64,000 nucleotides of DNA from Diacronema lutheri (taxonomy: Eukaryota > Haptophyta > Pavlovophyceae > Pavlovales > Pavlovaceae). Where the stretch lies: assembly GCA_019448385.1 (NCBI GenBank), contig JAGTXO010000025.1, positions 62,001-126,000 of the forward strand, in the 5' to 3' direction. Below are positions 28,489 to 38,080 of the stretch, in pieces; the stretch's first letter is position 1; every line of letters starts with the position of its first letter. A program made the translations under genes and the position numbers. The notes below the pieces were generated by a model that saw only the letters and a list, made by a program, of their open reading frames with translations, searched no databases and was not told the DNA's origin.

Positions 28489-31400
28489 TCACACGTTCAC
28501 CATGCTGTCGCCCTTGTTGTACGTGATCTCGACCGGCGCGTTGCTGCGCGCGGATTTGGCCTTGAGCGAACGCCAGTAGAAGAAGAGCGAGCCCGCGACG
28601 ATGGCCGCAAATGCCATGACGCCGATCACGATGCCAGCGATTGCGCCGCCGCTCAGCCCGCCGCAGTGGCCCGCGGGCACGCTCTCAAGGAAGCCAAAGT
28701 CGGCCTCCGTCGTGTCGGCCGGCCGGTTGTCGTCGAGCACGCGACGCACCATGCAGTAGTTCGTCACGCCCGCCGGGCGTTTGCCGGTCACCTTGAAGAG
28801 GGCCTCGATCTGGGCGGCGCCCTTATCGTCCGCCGCGACGATGATCGGCTCAATCACCTTCCAAAAAGCCCAGCCCTCCGCCTGATGCTCCTCGTAGGGC
28901 AGCTGCGGCTGCGCGAGGTTATCCGCATCGAGCAGGTAGGCGTAGCGCAGCACGCACTGGTAGTAGATGACGTAGAGCTGCTTTTCAACCTGCGCGCGTG
29001 CGGCCTTTGCGTCGTCCTCCTTGTCGTCCTGAATCGCAACCTTGAGCTTGGTGAGCTGCTCGAACATCGCGATGTTGGTGAGCGCGACGCCCTTGTCGTC
29101 GAGCATGAAGGCCTCGCCCGTGCTGTTGCGCAGGTAGTTCGCGCCGCGCTTCTGCGCGCGGTCGTAGAGCGTTCCCAAGAGTGGAGCGCCCGCAGAGCCT
29201 GCGCGGCGCACAAAACGGTTCGAGCGCCGTGCGGGACGAGTGGAGGTCGGGTCTGGCGGCGTGTCTGGCGGCGGGGCGGCGGCGGCGGCGGGGCGGGGGG
29301 GGGGGGGGGGGGTGCGGCAGGGAGGGGGGAGAGGGGCCACGCATCTGCTGGCGTGACGCGCATATCCGCCGGCGCGCACCGGTGTACAGACCCCATGCCG
29401 CATCGACAGACGTAGTGTCCATCTCGGCCACAGCTTTGTGCAAGTGGTGGTACATCTCGTTGACACCCACGGCGTCGAGCGCGGTCTTCTCGAAGATCTC
29501 GCCGCGCGCGGATGGGACGGTGAAGGTGCCCGTGCCGTCCAGCGAGGCAACAATAGTCACGTCCATCCAGCTCTTGCCGTAGAGCGCCTGCGGTGCGCGG
29601 CGGAAGATGCACGCACCGGGGAGGGGTTGGTTACGTCCCTCGCGCGATGAGGGTCGAGGAGCAAGGGGCGCACGCGGGCAGCCACGCGACAGGGAGGCGG
29701 CGCGCGCGTCGCACCTTGTAAGCGTCGTAGCGCGGCTCGCCGTCGTACTCGGCCTGGGCAAGCGCTTGCACGTCCGATCCGACGTACAGCTCCTTGATCG
29801 CCTTCCAGTCGTTCGAGTCGACCGCGTCCGCGATGAGCGCCTTGAGGTCGATCATAGTTTGCGCAGCGTCAAATTGCGCGGCGGGCAGCGAGGTGGGCAC
29901 GTAGTCGGACGGGCACGAAAAGTAGGCGGGCACCTCGTCGTCCTCGTAGAAGGCTTCGACCGTGTTCTCTAGGATGCCGATGTGCTCGAGGGTCACACCT
30001 GACGGGCGCTTCGCCGTGACGAGCCCACGGTACGCGTGGCAGTAGAAGTCGGTGCGCACGGGCATGTTGGCCAGGTTGTAGCGGTCCTTGATCAGCTTGG
30101 CCGCGCCCTTGTCGCGCTTGGCAACGAGCGGCTCGATCACGCGGAAGAAGGTCCAGCCCTCGCCTTGGTTGTCGTACATGTCGTCGTGCGTCGCCTCGTC
30201 GCTGACAAACGTGTCGAGCAGCGCCGCGTACCGCACCGTCGCCTGGATGTATGTGACCTGCAGTTGGCCAAAGATGGTCTCGACCAGCTCGGCAGCCTTT
30301 GCGGACGAGTAAGACGAGCCCTTGCGCACCTCCGCCTGCAGGTCGACGAATGCGGCCTCGATCCGGTTGTTGTTGAGCGCCACTTGGCGCGAATCGACTA
30401 GGAGCTGGTCGCCGTCCACCTCGTAAAAGTTGGGGCCGCGCTTGTTGCCGCGGTTGTAGGGCGAGTGCATGTGATCGCCGCCGAGGAAGAGCGCATACGC
30501 GCGGTCGACGTGCAGCGCCGCGTTGGTAAGACCGCGCCGGTTGCCGTCCGCGTCGGTGAGCGCTGCCTGGAGGAGCTCGTCGATCGTGTGGAACGGCACG
30601 GCGTCCCACGAGAGCTTCTGCAAGCACCTGGACGGCGGCGGCGCGCGCGGTGTGGAGCGGGGGCCGTCGGTCGGCGCGCGCGCCACCGCGCGCACAGAAG
30701 CGTCGCGGCGCGCGAGGGCGCGCGCGCGGCGGCTGGAGACGCGTCGCGCTGCGCCTCACTCTAGCCGTGCCGGCGTCTTGTCAGCCCAGACGCCCTTGTT
30801 GTCGGCGCACTCGACAAAAAAGTCGTGGTAGGGCGACGCTGAGCCGAAGTGCTTGGCGTACGCCGACTCCTCGGGTGTCGCCTTGGCGAGCGCCTCGAGG
30901 TGCGAGCCCGTGTAGGCCGCCTTGGCCAAGGCAAAGTTCTCGGCCATGAGCGCGGTGTTGATCTCCCTGGCCGTGCTCGAGACACCCGCATAGTCGAGCA
31001 CCGAGTTGACCGGCGCGTAACTCGTGCACTGCGCAAAGGACGCTGTGATGCCCGTCGGATCGCCCATCGTGTCCTCGAGCTCGCCAATGTCGTCGAGCGT
31101 GAGGGTGGCCGGGAGCGCGAGCCGTAGTGTCGCGCGCGCCGCGCAGTAGCTGGACGTCGTCGTGGGCGTGACGGCGAGGTCAAAGAGTGCAGTGAGGGCG
31201 GCGGCGCCCGACGGCGCGACCAGAGTGACGAGCGGCGCGATCGTGCGCCAGAAGGCCTGGCCCTCGCCCTGCGACTTGTAAGCGGCGTCGCTTCGGGTGG
31301 TGCCGTCGTTGACGTGCTCGTCCAGCTGGTAAGCGTACCGAAGGGTAGCCATGTGGTAGATGAGCTGCGCGCGCGCCGCGATGCGCTGCTTGGCCGAGCG

Positions 31401-32313
31401 CGCGGCGGCGAGGTCGACCGGATTGACGACGGACTGCTTGAGCGTCTGGAAGTCGCTCACGATCGTAGTGGTCAAGAAGGCGACCAATGGGGTGCCCGCA
31501 GCGAGCACGTTGCCCGTCGCGTCCTTGAAGTTGCCACCGCGCAGGTTGCCGCGGTGCCAAATGCTGTAGTTGGGTGCGTCGCTCGGGTCGCCTCGGTAGA
31601 GCGCGTAGGCGCGATCGACGTGCTGCGCAGCCGCCGCGGTGGCGGTCGCCGTGTTGCCCGCCTCAGCCTGGGCGATGGCCTTGTTCAGGTTGACGAGCAT
31701 GTGGAGGAATGGGATGGCGTCCGTCGTGAGCTTCTCGATGCATCTGATGCGCGTCACCGCGGGGACGAGCAAGGCAGCACGCGCAGCTTAGGGCCAGCGC
31801 GCGGGTGGTTGTCCGGCGGGGCGTGCGGAGTTGGGGCCGCGGCCGGGCTTGACGCGAGGACAGGCAGGGACGTGCACGCGCGCGCTCCTGCGCGCGCGTG
31901 GTGGACGACGCGCATCTGCGAGGCGGAGTGGGGTTGCGCGTGGTGGAGGTGAGCGCGACGTACTCTTTACGAGCGTCGTCCTTGACGTTGGCAGCCTCTC
32001 CCGTGCCGACGGCCCACGCGCCCGTTCCATCAAGGCACGCGAGCAGCGTGGTCTCGTGGACGCCGCTGGCGCCGCCAAAGTAGGCCTTGTATACGTCGAA
32101 AGTCACGTCGCCCGTCTCGTCCGTCGACGCGAGCGTCTTGAGCACTCCCGAGTTCTCGTACGCCGCCTTGGCGCCGGCGAAGTCGGCGGCCGCGGCGAGC
32201 ACGGTGATGTTCTGCGCAGCGACCAACACACTCTCCTCATTGGCCACGGGGTTGCTGAACGAGTAGCCATGCGCACTTGTGGCGAGCGCGAGGAAGGCGG
32301 CGACGCGGAGCAT
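28489..32313 (-). CDS. FEA1-like (low-iron-inducible) surface protein, three repeats plus TM anchor
   Basis: Five exons: 31964-32313, 30760-31743, 29715-30627, 29380-29587 and 28489-29198; all joins in phase, 1054 residues. A signal peptide (MLRVAAFLALATSAHG) starts the protein. Three repeats of about 300 residues follow, each with an A part (ALAKAAYTGSHLEALAK, VYKAYFGG) and a B part: EKLTTDAIPFLHMLV, HVDRAYALYRGD, RYAYQLD, QGEGQAFWRTIAPLV. Later copies read HVDRAYALFLGGD/NQGEGWTFFRVIEPLV and AAWGLYTG/QAEGWAFWKVIEPI. This pattern is that of algal FEA1 (Chlamydomonas H43/FEA) proteins secreted under iron limitation to aid iron uptake. Here the chain ends in a membrane span (GAIAGIVIGVMAFAAIVAG) and short tail, so it is cell-surface anchored. 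Introns 1 and 2 sit at the same site of successive repeats (E/CIEKL and E/CLQKL, both phase 2). The family call is from memory; induction by low iron is inferred. Confidence 0.78.
29295..29312. repeat. G18 tract (C18 on the sense strand) in FEA1-like intron 4
   Basis: Uninterrupted G run on the plus strand inside intron 29199-29379; on the transcribed sense strand it is poly-C and can act as a pyrimidine tract. Confidence 0.95.
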
Positions 32314-32485
32314 GCTCGGCGGCGCGTGCGGTCGTCTCGTGCGAAACTTGCGAGGTTTTGGGTGCCGGTGCGGGCCAAGATCCCGGTACCCTGCGTCATA
32401 TGGTATTTCTTAAGCACACTCGAGTACTTCATCACAACTTCGGGAAGGGCACCCGGGTCCCCCTTTCCGTCCCACGACGTGCCGA
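32314..32485. promoter_or_regulatory. Shared divergent promoter of FEA1-like and Cys-rich genes
   Basis: 172 bp between two start codons on opposite strands. It contains a locally AT-richer core (gtcatatggtatttcttaag, about 32395-32414). No named iron-response element is recognisable by eye. The arrangement makes co-regulation likely but not proven. Confidence 0.55.
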
Positions 32486-33756
32486 ATGGCGCGCGCGCTC
32501 CTCGTGCTGCTCGGCGCGCTCGCGATGGCGCGCGCAGGCCCCGCGTCGCCTGACGTGGAGGAGGTGGCGCTGTGCGAGTGCGCCTGCACGGCCTCCGCCG
32601 GCGCGCAGCGGACCGTCCAGTGGTACGAGGCGCCAAAGGAGGACGACTGCTCGGTTTCGGGGTGCCGTTCCGAGTTCGCCTCCGCGTGCCCGTCGGGCGC
32701 GGCGGACATCACCGTCACGTACTACAACTGCGGATGCGGCTGCTGCTTTGCGGCTGATTGCCCGACGCTCACGTACTACGGCATCTTCGCCCGCTCGTCA
32801 TCGCAGTGCTCGCCAAAGTCCTGCTCGGCGTCGACGCTCGGCTGCCCCGACCCGGGCGGCAACAATGCCGGTGCCGAGGTGAAGGCGTACTGGCACGGCG
32901 TCGACCCGCCGAGCCTGCCCCCGCCAGCAGAGGTGGTGCTTGATCACAATTGCCAGTGCACCTGCGCGTTCACCGAGGCCGACGAGCCGCGCACGTACAC
33001 GCTCGCGCTCGGCGCGCGCCAGGCGTGCACGCCCACGCTCTGTTCGTCGTCCTTCAGCAACTGCCCCGACATCGGCTCGCACAACGCCGGCGGGAGCGTG
33101 ATCGCCACGGCGTACGACTGCATGTGCTCGTGCTGCAGGGACACGCCGTGCGTATCACGCCTCCTGCCGTGGGCGTCCGGCTCGCCCGACGCGTGCACCA
33201 AGGACGGCTGCTCGGCGGCGCATTACGGCTGCCCCGTGCCCGCCGACAAGCCCAACGGTGTCAACGCAACATTCACAAGCCCGCTGCCGGCGCGCCCGTA
33301 CGCGAACGGCGCCACCTCGAGGCTCTCCGAGGTCCTGCCCGACTGTATGCGCCGCACCACGCGCGTGCAGCTCGGCTCGGACGCATGCCGCCAGCACGCC
33401 GCGGCCCGCGCGCGGCTGACCCGGCCACGCTCTCGCCACCGCCGCTCACGACTGTTTTCCCGCGCCCTACCTGCGCCCTACCTTCCCGCCGCGCGCGCGC
33501 CGCAGCCGCTGCGATCGCCCTCGCCGTCGTGTTTCCTCTGCTCTTCTGCGTGCTGGTGATCGGCATCGGCTGCTTGACCTACTTTTTCTCGCGCGGCTAC
33601 CGCATGATCAGGCTCGCCGACCTTGACGGCGCCGTGGACGCCGTGAACGCGCAGAACGACAAGCCGCCGGCGTCGAGCGGCACGCGCACGGCCGAGGTGG
33701 CCGTTTCAGTGCCGCCGGGCGGGCCGACGCCCTCCGAGAACGGGATGGGGATCTGA
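32486..33756 (+). CDS. Cys-rich type I membrane protein
   Basis: Two exons, 32486-33344 and 33506-33756, joined in phase 1 (donor GTATGC, acceptor GCCGCAG); 369 residues. Signal peptide MARALLVLLGALAMARA. The ectodomain (about 20-285) carries about 30 Cys in two copies of a two-part unit. Part one has CECACTAS or CQCTCAFT, then CSVSGC/CTPTLC, then CGCGCC/CMCSCC. Part two has CSPKSCSASTLGCPDPGG or CTKDGCSAAHYGCPVPAD. The regular spacing suggests disulfide-bonded or metal-binding modules. A membrane span (AIALAVVFPLLFCVLVIGIG) and a short tail of about 65 residues with VAVSVPPGGPTP end the protein. I do not recognise a named family. Its divergent pairing with the FEA1-like gene and closeness to the b561 gene suggest a role at the same surface, perhaps iron or copper handling; that is inference. 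Confidence 0.75.
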
Positions 33757-33991
33757 TTTTTTGATGCTCAGATGCATGACATCCTGCCCGCGGACCATCC
33801 TGCGGCCCTGCCCGATCGACGCACTCGGCTCGCACTGCGGCACGGGATGCCCGCAGCTGGATGTCCGACACGGACTCCGACTCACCGAGGTGCCCGCGAC
33901 CCTCCGAGGTGCCCGCGACTCTCCGAGGTGCCCGCAAACCTCCGGAGGTGCCCGCAAACCTCGGGAGGTGTCTGCATTAAATTTTGCTGAA
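33757..33991. promoter_or_regulatory. Upstream region of b561 gene with tandem repeat
   Basis: 235 bp between the Cys-rich gene and the b561 gene on the same strand. It holds a five-copy direct repeat (see 33887-33975) and an AT-rich block (ttaaattttgctgaaatg) at the start codon. Confidence 0.5.
33887..33975 (+). repeat. Five-copy 19-20 bp tandem repeat
   Basis: GAGGTGCCCGC begins at 33887, 33906, 33925 and 33945 with a decayed fifth copy at 33965; periods are 19, 19, 20 and 20 bp. The array ends 17 bp before the b561 start codon. Confidence 0.9.
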
Positions 33992-35509
33992 ATGCGCCGC
34001 GCGGCGCTCGTGCTCTCCACCTTCCTCGCGGGCGCGACCGCCCACCCAAACCTCATGGGCTACCAGCCGTGCGGCGAGGCCGCACACCCGTCAAGCTCAA
34101 GGGGCCCACACGGCGCACCCAGCCACGACGCCGAGTTGAGCGTGTCGCTGTACTGGGCGGACGCGAGGAACGCGCAGCCGCTCGCCGCCGCAACGCGCCC
34201 GTCGCTCGCAGAGTGGGAGGCGGAGAACTCGCACCTTGCCGTCGGTACAATGGCCTATGCGCCGGACGCGCGCTACGCGCTCTTGCTTCGGTGCGGCGAG
34301 GGCCGCACGTGCGAAGCGATGCTCACGTCGACCGGCGGGACTTTCACAGACAACGGGCCGTACAATGACGGCGTCCGCTCGATGGTGTCGGTCACGTGTT
34401 CAGGCAGGCGCTACGCAGTGAAGGGTGGCGCGCAGCCCTTCTCCGTCTACGAGTGGACGGCGCCTCCGGCCTCGCCGCTCGCGAGCGCTTTAGTCAGGTT
34501 TGACGTGACGGCCGCGCTCTCAAAGCGCGCGCCGTTCCTGCGCATGGATGCCGTCGTGCTCGCGCAAGACCTTTCGCTCCGCTCGCCCGTGCCCGAGCCC
34601 GATCCGGCGAGCGATGCAATCGATTCGCCCGTGCGCCAAGGCGACGCGGACGCGCCCGCGCGCGCGCCTCAGGACGCTGAAGCGCGCGCCGACGATGAGG
34701 AGCGCGGCGTCGAGCCCGCCGTAGGGACGCGCATGGCGGCGCCGCTGATCGTGCTCCACGCCTGGCTAGGCGTGCTCGCGCTGTTCGGGCTGATGCCAGT
34801 CGCGGTCTTTCTCTCGCGCTGCACCAAGGGCAGCGTGCGTGGCAAAGTCGCGTCAAGCACAAGCGCGGCGTCTGCAGGCGCGAGCAAGGGCGGAGCGCTT
34901 GGCCGCGATGGCGCGGGCACGCTTTGGGCGCGGCTCGTTGAAAACCGGGTGCGTGTGCACCGCAACGTTGCGGCGAGCGCAGGCGTAATGCTCGCGTGCT
35001 CGGCCGCGGCCGTCCTCTCGCACAAAGCGCTGGGCAAGCACTCGCACCTCATCTCGAGCCACTCAAAGTGGGGCGCCGCGGCGTACGTGCTCGCTGTGTA
35101 CCAGCTGCAGGGCGGGCTGCTCAGGCCGCCCGCTGCGCCGCCCGGCGCGCCCGGCTCCGTCGAGCGTGGCAGGTGGCGGCTGGCGCACGCGCTCGGCGGC
35201 ATCGCCGCCCTCGCCACCGGCTGGGTGTGCACATTGCTCGGCCTCGTGCGCTCGGTGGCGCGCGACGAATACGGCTCGCGCGCTGGCCTCGGTCTCGTCG
35301 TGCTCTGCGCGATCGGGCAGGTGCTTGGCGCGGCGCTCGTCGAGGCGCGGGCGCTCGTCAACCCGCAGATGCGCCGCGAGGCGGTCGGGTTTGCAACGAT
35401 GCTCTCCGACGACAGGCAGCTCGAGCTCGCGGCGGCCGACGCCGGCAATTCTGACAATCCCCACGAGACGCGCGCTCACGCGTGCGCCAGCAGAGGTTTC
35501 AGGTCATGA
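33992..35509 (+). CDS. Cytochrome b561 / ferric-chelate-reductase-like membrane protein
   Basis: A single exon encodes 505 residues. The ATG at 33992 gives a signal peptide (MRRAALVLSTFLAGATA). The lumenal or extracellular part to about residue 245 (YALLLRCGEGRTCEAML, GGAQPFSVYEWTAP) is not clearly assignable; it sits where FRRS1/SDR2 proteins carry reeler or DOMON domains. The C-terminal half is a b561 core with five or six helices and spaced His residues suited to two haems: LHAWLGVLALFGLMPVAVFL, RVHRNVAASAGVMLAC, LGKHSHLISSHSKWGAAAYV and WRLAHALGGIAALATGWVC. Such proteins move electrons across membranes from ascorbate and can reduce ferric iron. Beside the FEA1-like gene a ferric-reductase role is attractive but not shown. 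A short-period tandem repeat lies in its promoter. Confidence 0.82.
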   Translation: MRRAALVLSTFLAGATAHPNLMGYQPCGEAAHPSSSRGPHGAPSHDAELSVSLYWADARNAQPLAAATRPSLAEWEAENSHLAVGTMAYAPDARYALLLRCGEGRTCEAMLTSTGGTFTDNGPYNDGVRSMVSVTCSGRRYAVKGGAQPFSVYEWTAPPASPLASALVRFDVTAALSKRAPFLRMDAVVLAQDLSLRSPVPEPDPASDAIDSPVRQGDADAPARAPQDAEARADDEERGVEPAVGTRMAAPLIVLHAWLGVLALFGLMPVAVFLSRCTKGSVRGKVASSTSAASAGASKGGALGRDGAGTLWARLVENRVRVHRNVAASAGVMLACSAAAVLSHKALGKHSHLISSHSKWGAAAYVLAVYQLQGGLLRPPAAPPGAPGSVERGRWRLAHALGGIAALATGWVCTLLGLVRSVARDEYGSRAGLGLVVLCAIGQVLGAALVEARALVNPQMRREAVGFATMLSDDRQLELAAADAGNSDNPHETRAHACASRGFRS

Positions 35510-35607
35510 CTCATGACTTGCCGCAGAGACTTGCCAAAGAGTCAAAAATGCTGCGCGCATGCACCGTTTGACGCGCGTGCGAGCGCGTGGGGGCTGGGTC
35601 AGATCTT

Positions 35608-36162
35608 TCAGCCGAACGTGTTGCGCGCCCACCCCTCACATTCGACCCAGAAGAAATGGTTGAGGCCAATCGCTGCGTGCGCGGCGCACGCCGCGCTCGA
35701 AAGCGCGCCGGTCTCGGCTGCCTGCGCGCTGTGCAGGAAGGGCGCGACGTCCTCCCACAGCTCGGGCTGCTCGCGCGCGAGCGCACGCGCGTCCGACAGG
35801 CGCTTCTCGGGCAGCAGCGTGTAGACGCTGCCCGGAGGCGCCGTGCCGTTGCCCTCAGGCTGCACGAGCCCACGGAGCAGTTCGGCGCGCTCTGCCAATG
35901 CCGCCTCGGCGTCGGCACCGGCGAGGCTGGCGGGCAGAGCAAACGCGACCGCGCCCACCGAGTGCTCGCGCACCAGCGACGCCCACCAGTTGGCCGCCAG
36001 CGGTCGCCGGAGCAGCAGAGGCGTCGCGTGCGAGAAGTAGGGATCGGAGAGCGCAAAGCCTATCGAGCCGCCGCGCACGCACGCCGCGAGGATGCGCCTG
36101 TGCGGCCGGATGTGCGCGAGGAGTTTGTCCGGGGGGACGAGCACGGCGCGCGCGGACGCCAT
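35608..36162 (-). CDS. YqgF/RuvX-like RNase H-fold protein, catalytic residues lost
   Basis: A single exon encodes 184 residues from the ATG at 36162. The order of segments follows bacterial YqgF (pre-16S rRNA nuclease / RuvX): RILAACVRGGSIGFALSDP, ATPLLLRRPL, VGAVAFALP, a G-A-D-A-E helix, LLPEKRLSDARAL and a final helix ending AAIGLNHFF. In active enzymes the first motif holds Asp (D-x-G), later ones Glu (E-R-L-S) and a last Asp. Here the first Asp position reads ACVRGG, the E-K-R-L-S keeps Glu, and the last Asp position reads LSSAA. So the fold looks kept and the active site mostly lost. No leader peptide is visible. It is convergent with the b561 gene. The distant match makes this tentative; the gene itself is well supported by its full open frame. 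Confidence 0.55.
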   Translation of the reverse strand: MASARAVLVPPDKLLAHIRPHRRILAACVRGGSIGFALSDPYFSHATPLLLRRPLAANWWASLVREHSVGAVAFALPASLAGADAEAALAERAELLRGLVQPEGNGTAPPGSVYTLLPEKRLSDARALAREQPELWEDVAPFLHSAQAAETGALSSAACAAHAAIGLNHFFWVECEGWARNTFG

Positions 36163-36185
36163 TCTTGTGCGCTCCTGGTGGACGT

Positions 36186-36232
36186 CGGGACAGTCTCTGT
36201 CTCTTTCTCAGACCGTCAGAGCGAGTGTCCCG
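36186..36232. repeat. Imperfect inverted repeat
   Basis: Arms CGGGACA...TGTCCCG with an inner CTCTG...CAGAG lie 24 bp upstream of the YqgF-like start codon, in the 117-bp gap after the sulfotransferase stop. It could be an RNA hairpin or a binding site; nothing identifies it further. Confidence 0.6.
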
Positions 36233-36279
36233 GTCAGCGCGCCAGTGAACAACCCCCATTCCAGGCCAATGCTGCGCAG

Positions 36280-37699
36280 TCAGCGCGGCGCACGGCGCGT
36301 GTCCAGTGCGTTGGGTTTGAACGGGAATTTGAGCTCGCGGTACGCCTCGGGCACGAGGAGCGCGAGGTCAGTCTCGTAGCCGAGCTCGCGCAGGAAGTGG
36401 TCGCATGCGCGCGTCGCCGCCACGATGTGCAGCGGCGAGAGCGTTTGCCGCCACTTGCCTACAATTCGCGCCGCGTCGCGTACGGTCGCGTGCGGGTCGT
36501 GCTCGGCGTCGAGTCCGTGCGCCGCGTTGGCGCGCACAGCATAGCGACGCGCCGAGCTCGCGTGCGTCGACTCGTTGATCCAGCGGAGCAGCCGCGCGGG
36601 CAGCGGCAAGCGCAGCCACGCGTACAACTGCCGCGCCGTCGCGATCGGCGAGAGCGCGAGGTCCTCGTACCGCAGCAGCGAGTAGCGAATGGCGCGTGCC
36701 GCACCCGCCGAGCCGGCGCGCGCGCGCGCGTACTGCGCCTCGGCGCGCAGGCCGGCGTCCCTGTCCTTCAGCCCCAGCCGGCAGAGCGTCGCGGCCACGT
36801 CGTGTGCGGCACGCCCCGAGCTGCGCTGCTTGAACTCTGCAAAGCCGGGCAGCTGCTGCCATGATGCAAGGATAGCGCGCGGGTCGCGCACGAGGTGGAC
36901 AACGTGCACAGACGAGGCGTGGGGCGCGGCGGAGAGAGTGGGCGTGGCGTCTGCACCGGCTGAGCGTGCACCCTCGAACAGGCCGTCGACCGTAGCGCTG
37001 GACGCTGCAGCCGCGCCGCTCGCGCCACCAGCCGCCGAGCCGTTGAGCGCACCGATCAGGAGGTCGAGCTGCCCGTTGATGCGAATCGTCTTGACGGCCA
37101 TGTGCTTGCACGCGCACGCTGGCGTCACCGCGCTCCGCGCGAGATTACACAGGCCGCCGCGCGCGAGCGCCGCCTGCACGGCCAGCGCGCGCGCGCGCAA
37201 GAAGGGGCGCAGCGGCGGGCGGTGTGGGCGCGCGCAGGCCGGCGGGCGGTGCGCACGCGCCGGCTTGCACCTTGTCCTTGCTCAGCAGCACGCGGTCCCT
37301 GAGCGAGATTTGGCAGTCAAGCACGCGCGAGAGGAAGGCCGCGCTTTCCTCGCCGTTGCGCACGATCGCCTGCCCCAAGTGCGCGCGGAAGCGGGCGCGG
37401 AGCGGCTCGTACAGGTAGAGGAACCGCCGGTTGCGCTGAAGGATCTCGCCGAGGAAGGTGGTGCCCGAGCGACCCCACGCCGTGATAATCACTGCCGTAC
37501 GGCCAGCGGCGCGCCCGTCCACACGCGGGTCGCACACGCTCGGTGGCCACTCGCACGGCGGCGGACACCGCATGGGCGGCGCGCACCGCCGCACGCCGCG
37601 CAGCGGTTCCTGCACGTCACTGTCTTCCTCCGCCTCGCGTGGCTCGAGCGCAAGAGGCAATGCCGCGCGAACGAGCACGACGAGCAACACAGCTCGCAT
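36280..37699 (-). CDS. Carbohydrate sulfotransferase (CHST1/3/5/7-like)
   Basis: Two exons, 37271-37699 and 36280-37173, joined in phase 0 across a 97-nt intron; 440 residues. The ATG at 37699 gives a short signal anchor (MRAVLLVVLVRAALPLAL) as in Golgi type II sulfotransferases; an in-frame ATG at 37735 is possible. PAPS-binding motifs are both present: the 5'-phosphosulfate loop in VIITAWGRSGTTFLGEIL and the 3'-phosphate motif in VHLVRDPRAILASW. Further family features are FLYLYEPLRA, KTIRI, YSLLRYEDLALSP and VGKWRQTLSP. The enzyme should transfer sulfate from PAPS to a sugar hydroxyl on Golgi glycans, perhaps for sulfated surface polysaccharides. An Ala/Gly-rich insertion (about residues 180-215) precedes the 3' motif. 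The acceptor sugar cannot be told from sequence. Confidence 0.88.
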
Positions 37700-38080
37700 C
37701 ACCCGCCCGGGCTGCGCGCGAGCTGCGGCACGCACGCCGCACGCGCCACCTCAAAGACCCGCGAAGGCGCGCCGGTCCATCGTGCTTGTGGTAGGAATGT
37801 CCGGGCCGTTCATTCGAGCCGGACTTTCCACTCCTCGTCGCACGATACAACAAGGAACCACGCGCTCGTCGACGAGTCGAGGCTCGCCTGTTCACTCGGC
37901 CCCTCCGACTCCGGGATGTGCATGCTCGCAGCCCTGTCGCCGAGGCCCGAAAGCCAGCTTTTGCGTCACAGAGCGTTGCCCACGCGAGAGCCGTGCGAAG
38001 CAGGCATCGTCCGAGCCCCCCCCCCCCCCCCCCCTCTGTCTGCGCACTCTTGCACATCAGGTCTCGGGACTGCTCAAGAC
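37700..38080. promoter_or_regulatory. Gap between sulfotransferase start and DXR end
   Basis: 381 bp holding the sulfotransferase promoter and DXR 3' end. It contains a C19 run (38016-38034). No gene, tRNA or other repeat seen. Confidence 0.4.
38016..38034 (+). repeat. C19 mononucleotide tract
   Basis: Uninterrupted C run about 47 bp beyond the DXR stop codon. Confidence 0.95.

Noticed and set aside
33887-33975. CRISPR-like array
   Set aside because: Copies are directly abutting and decay gradually with no unique spacers; the host is eukaryotic. The same applies to the 33-bp array near 63.1 kb.
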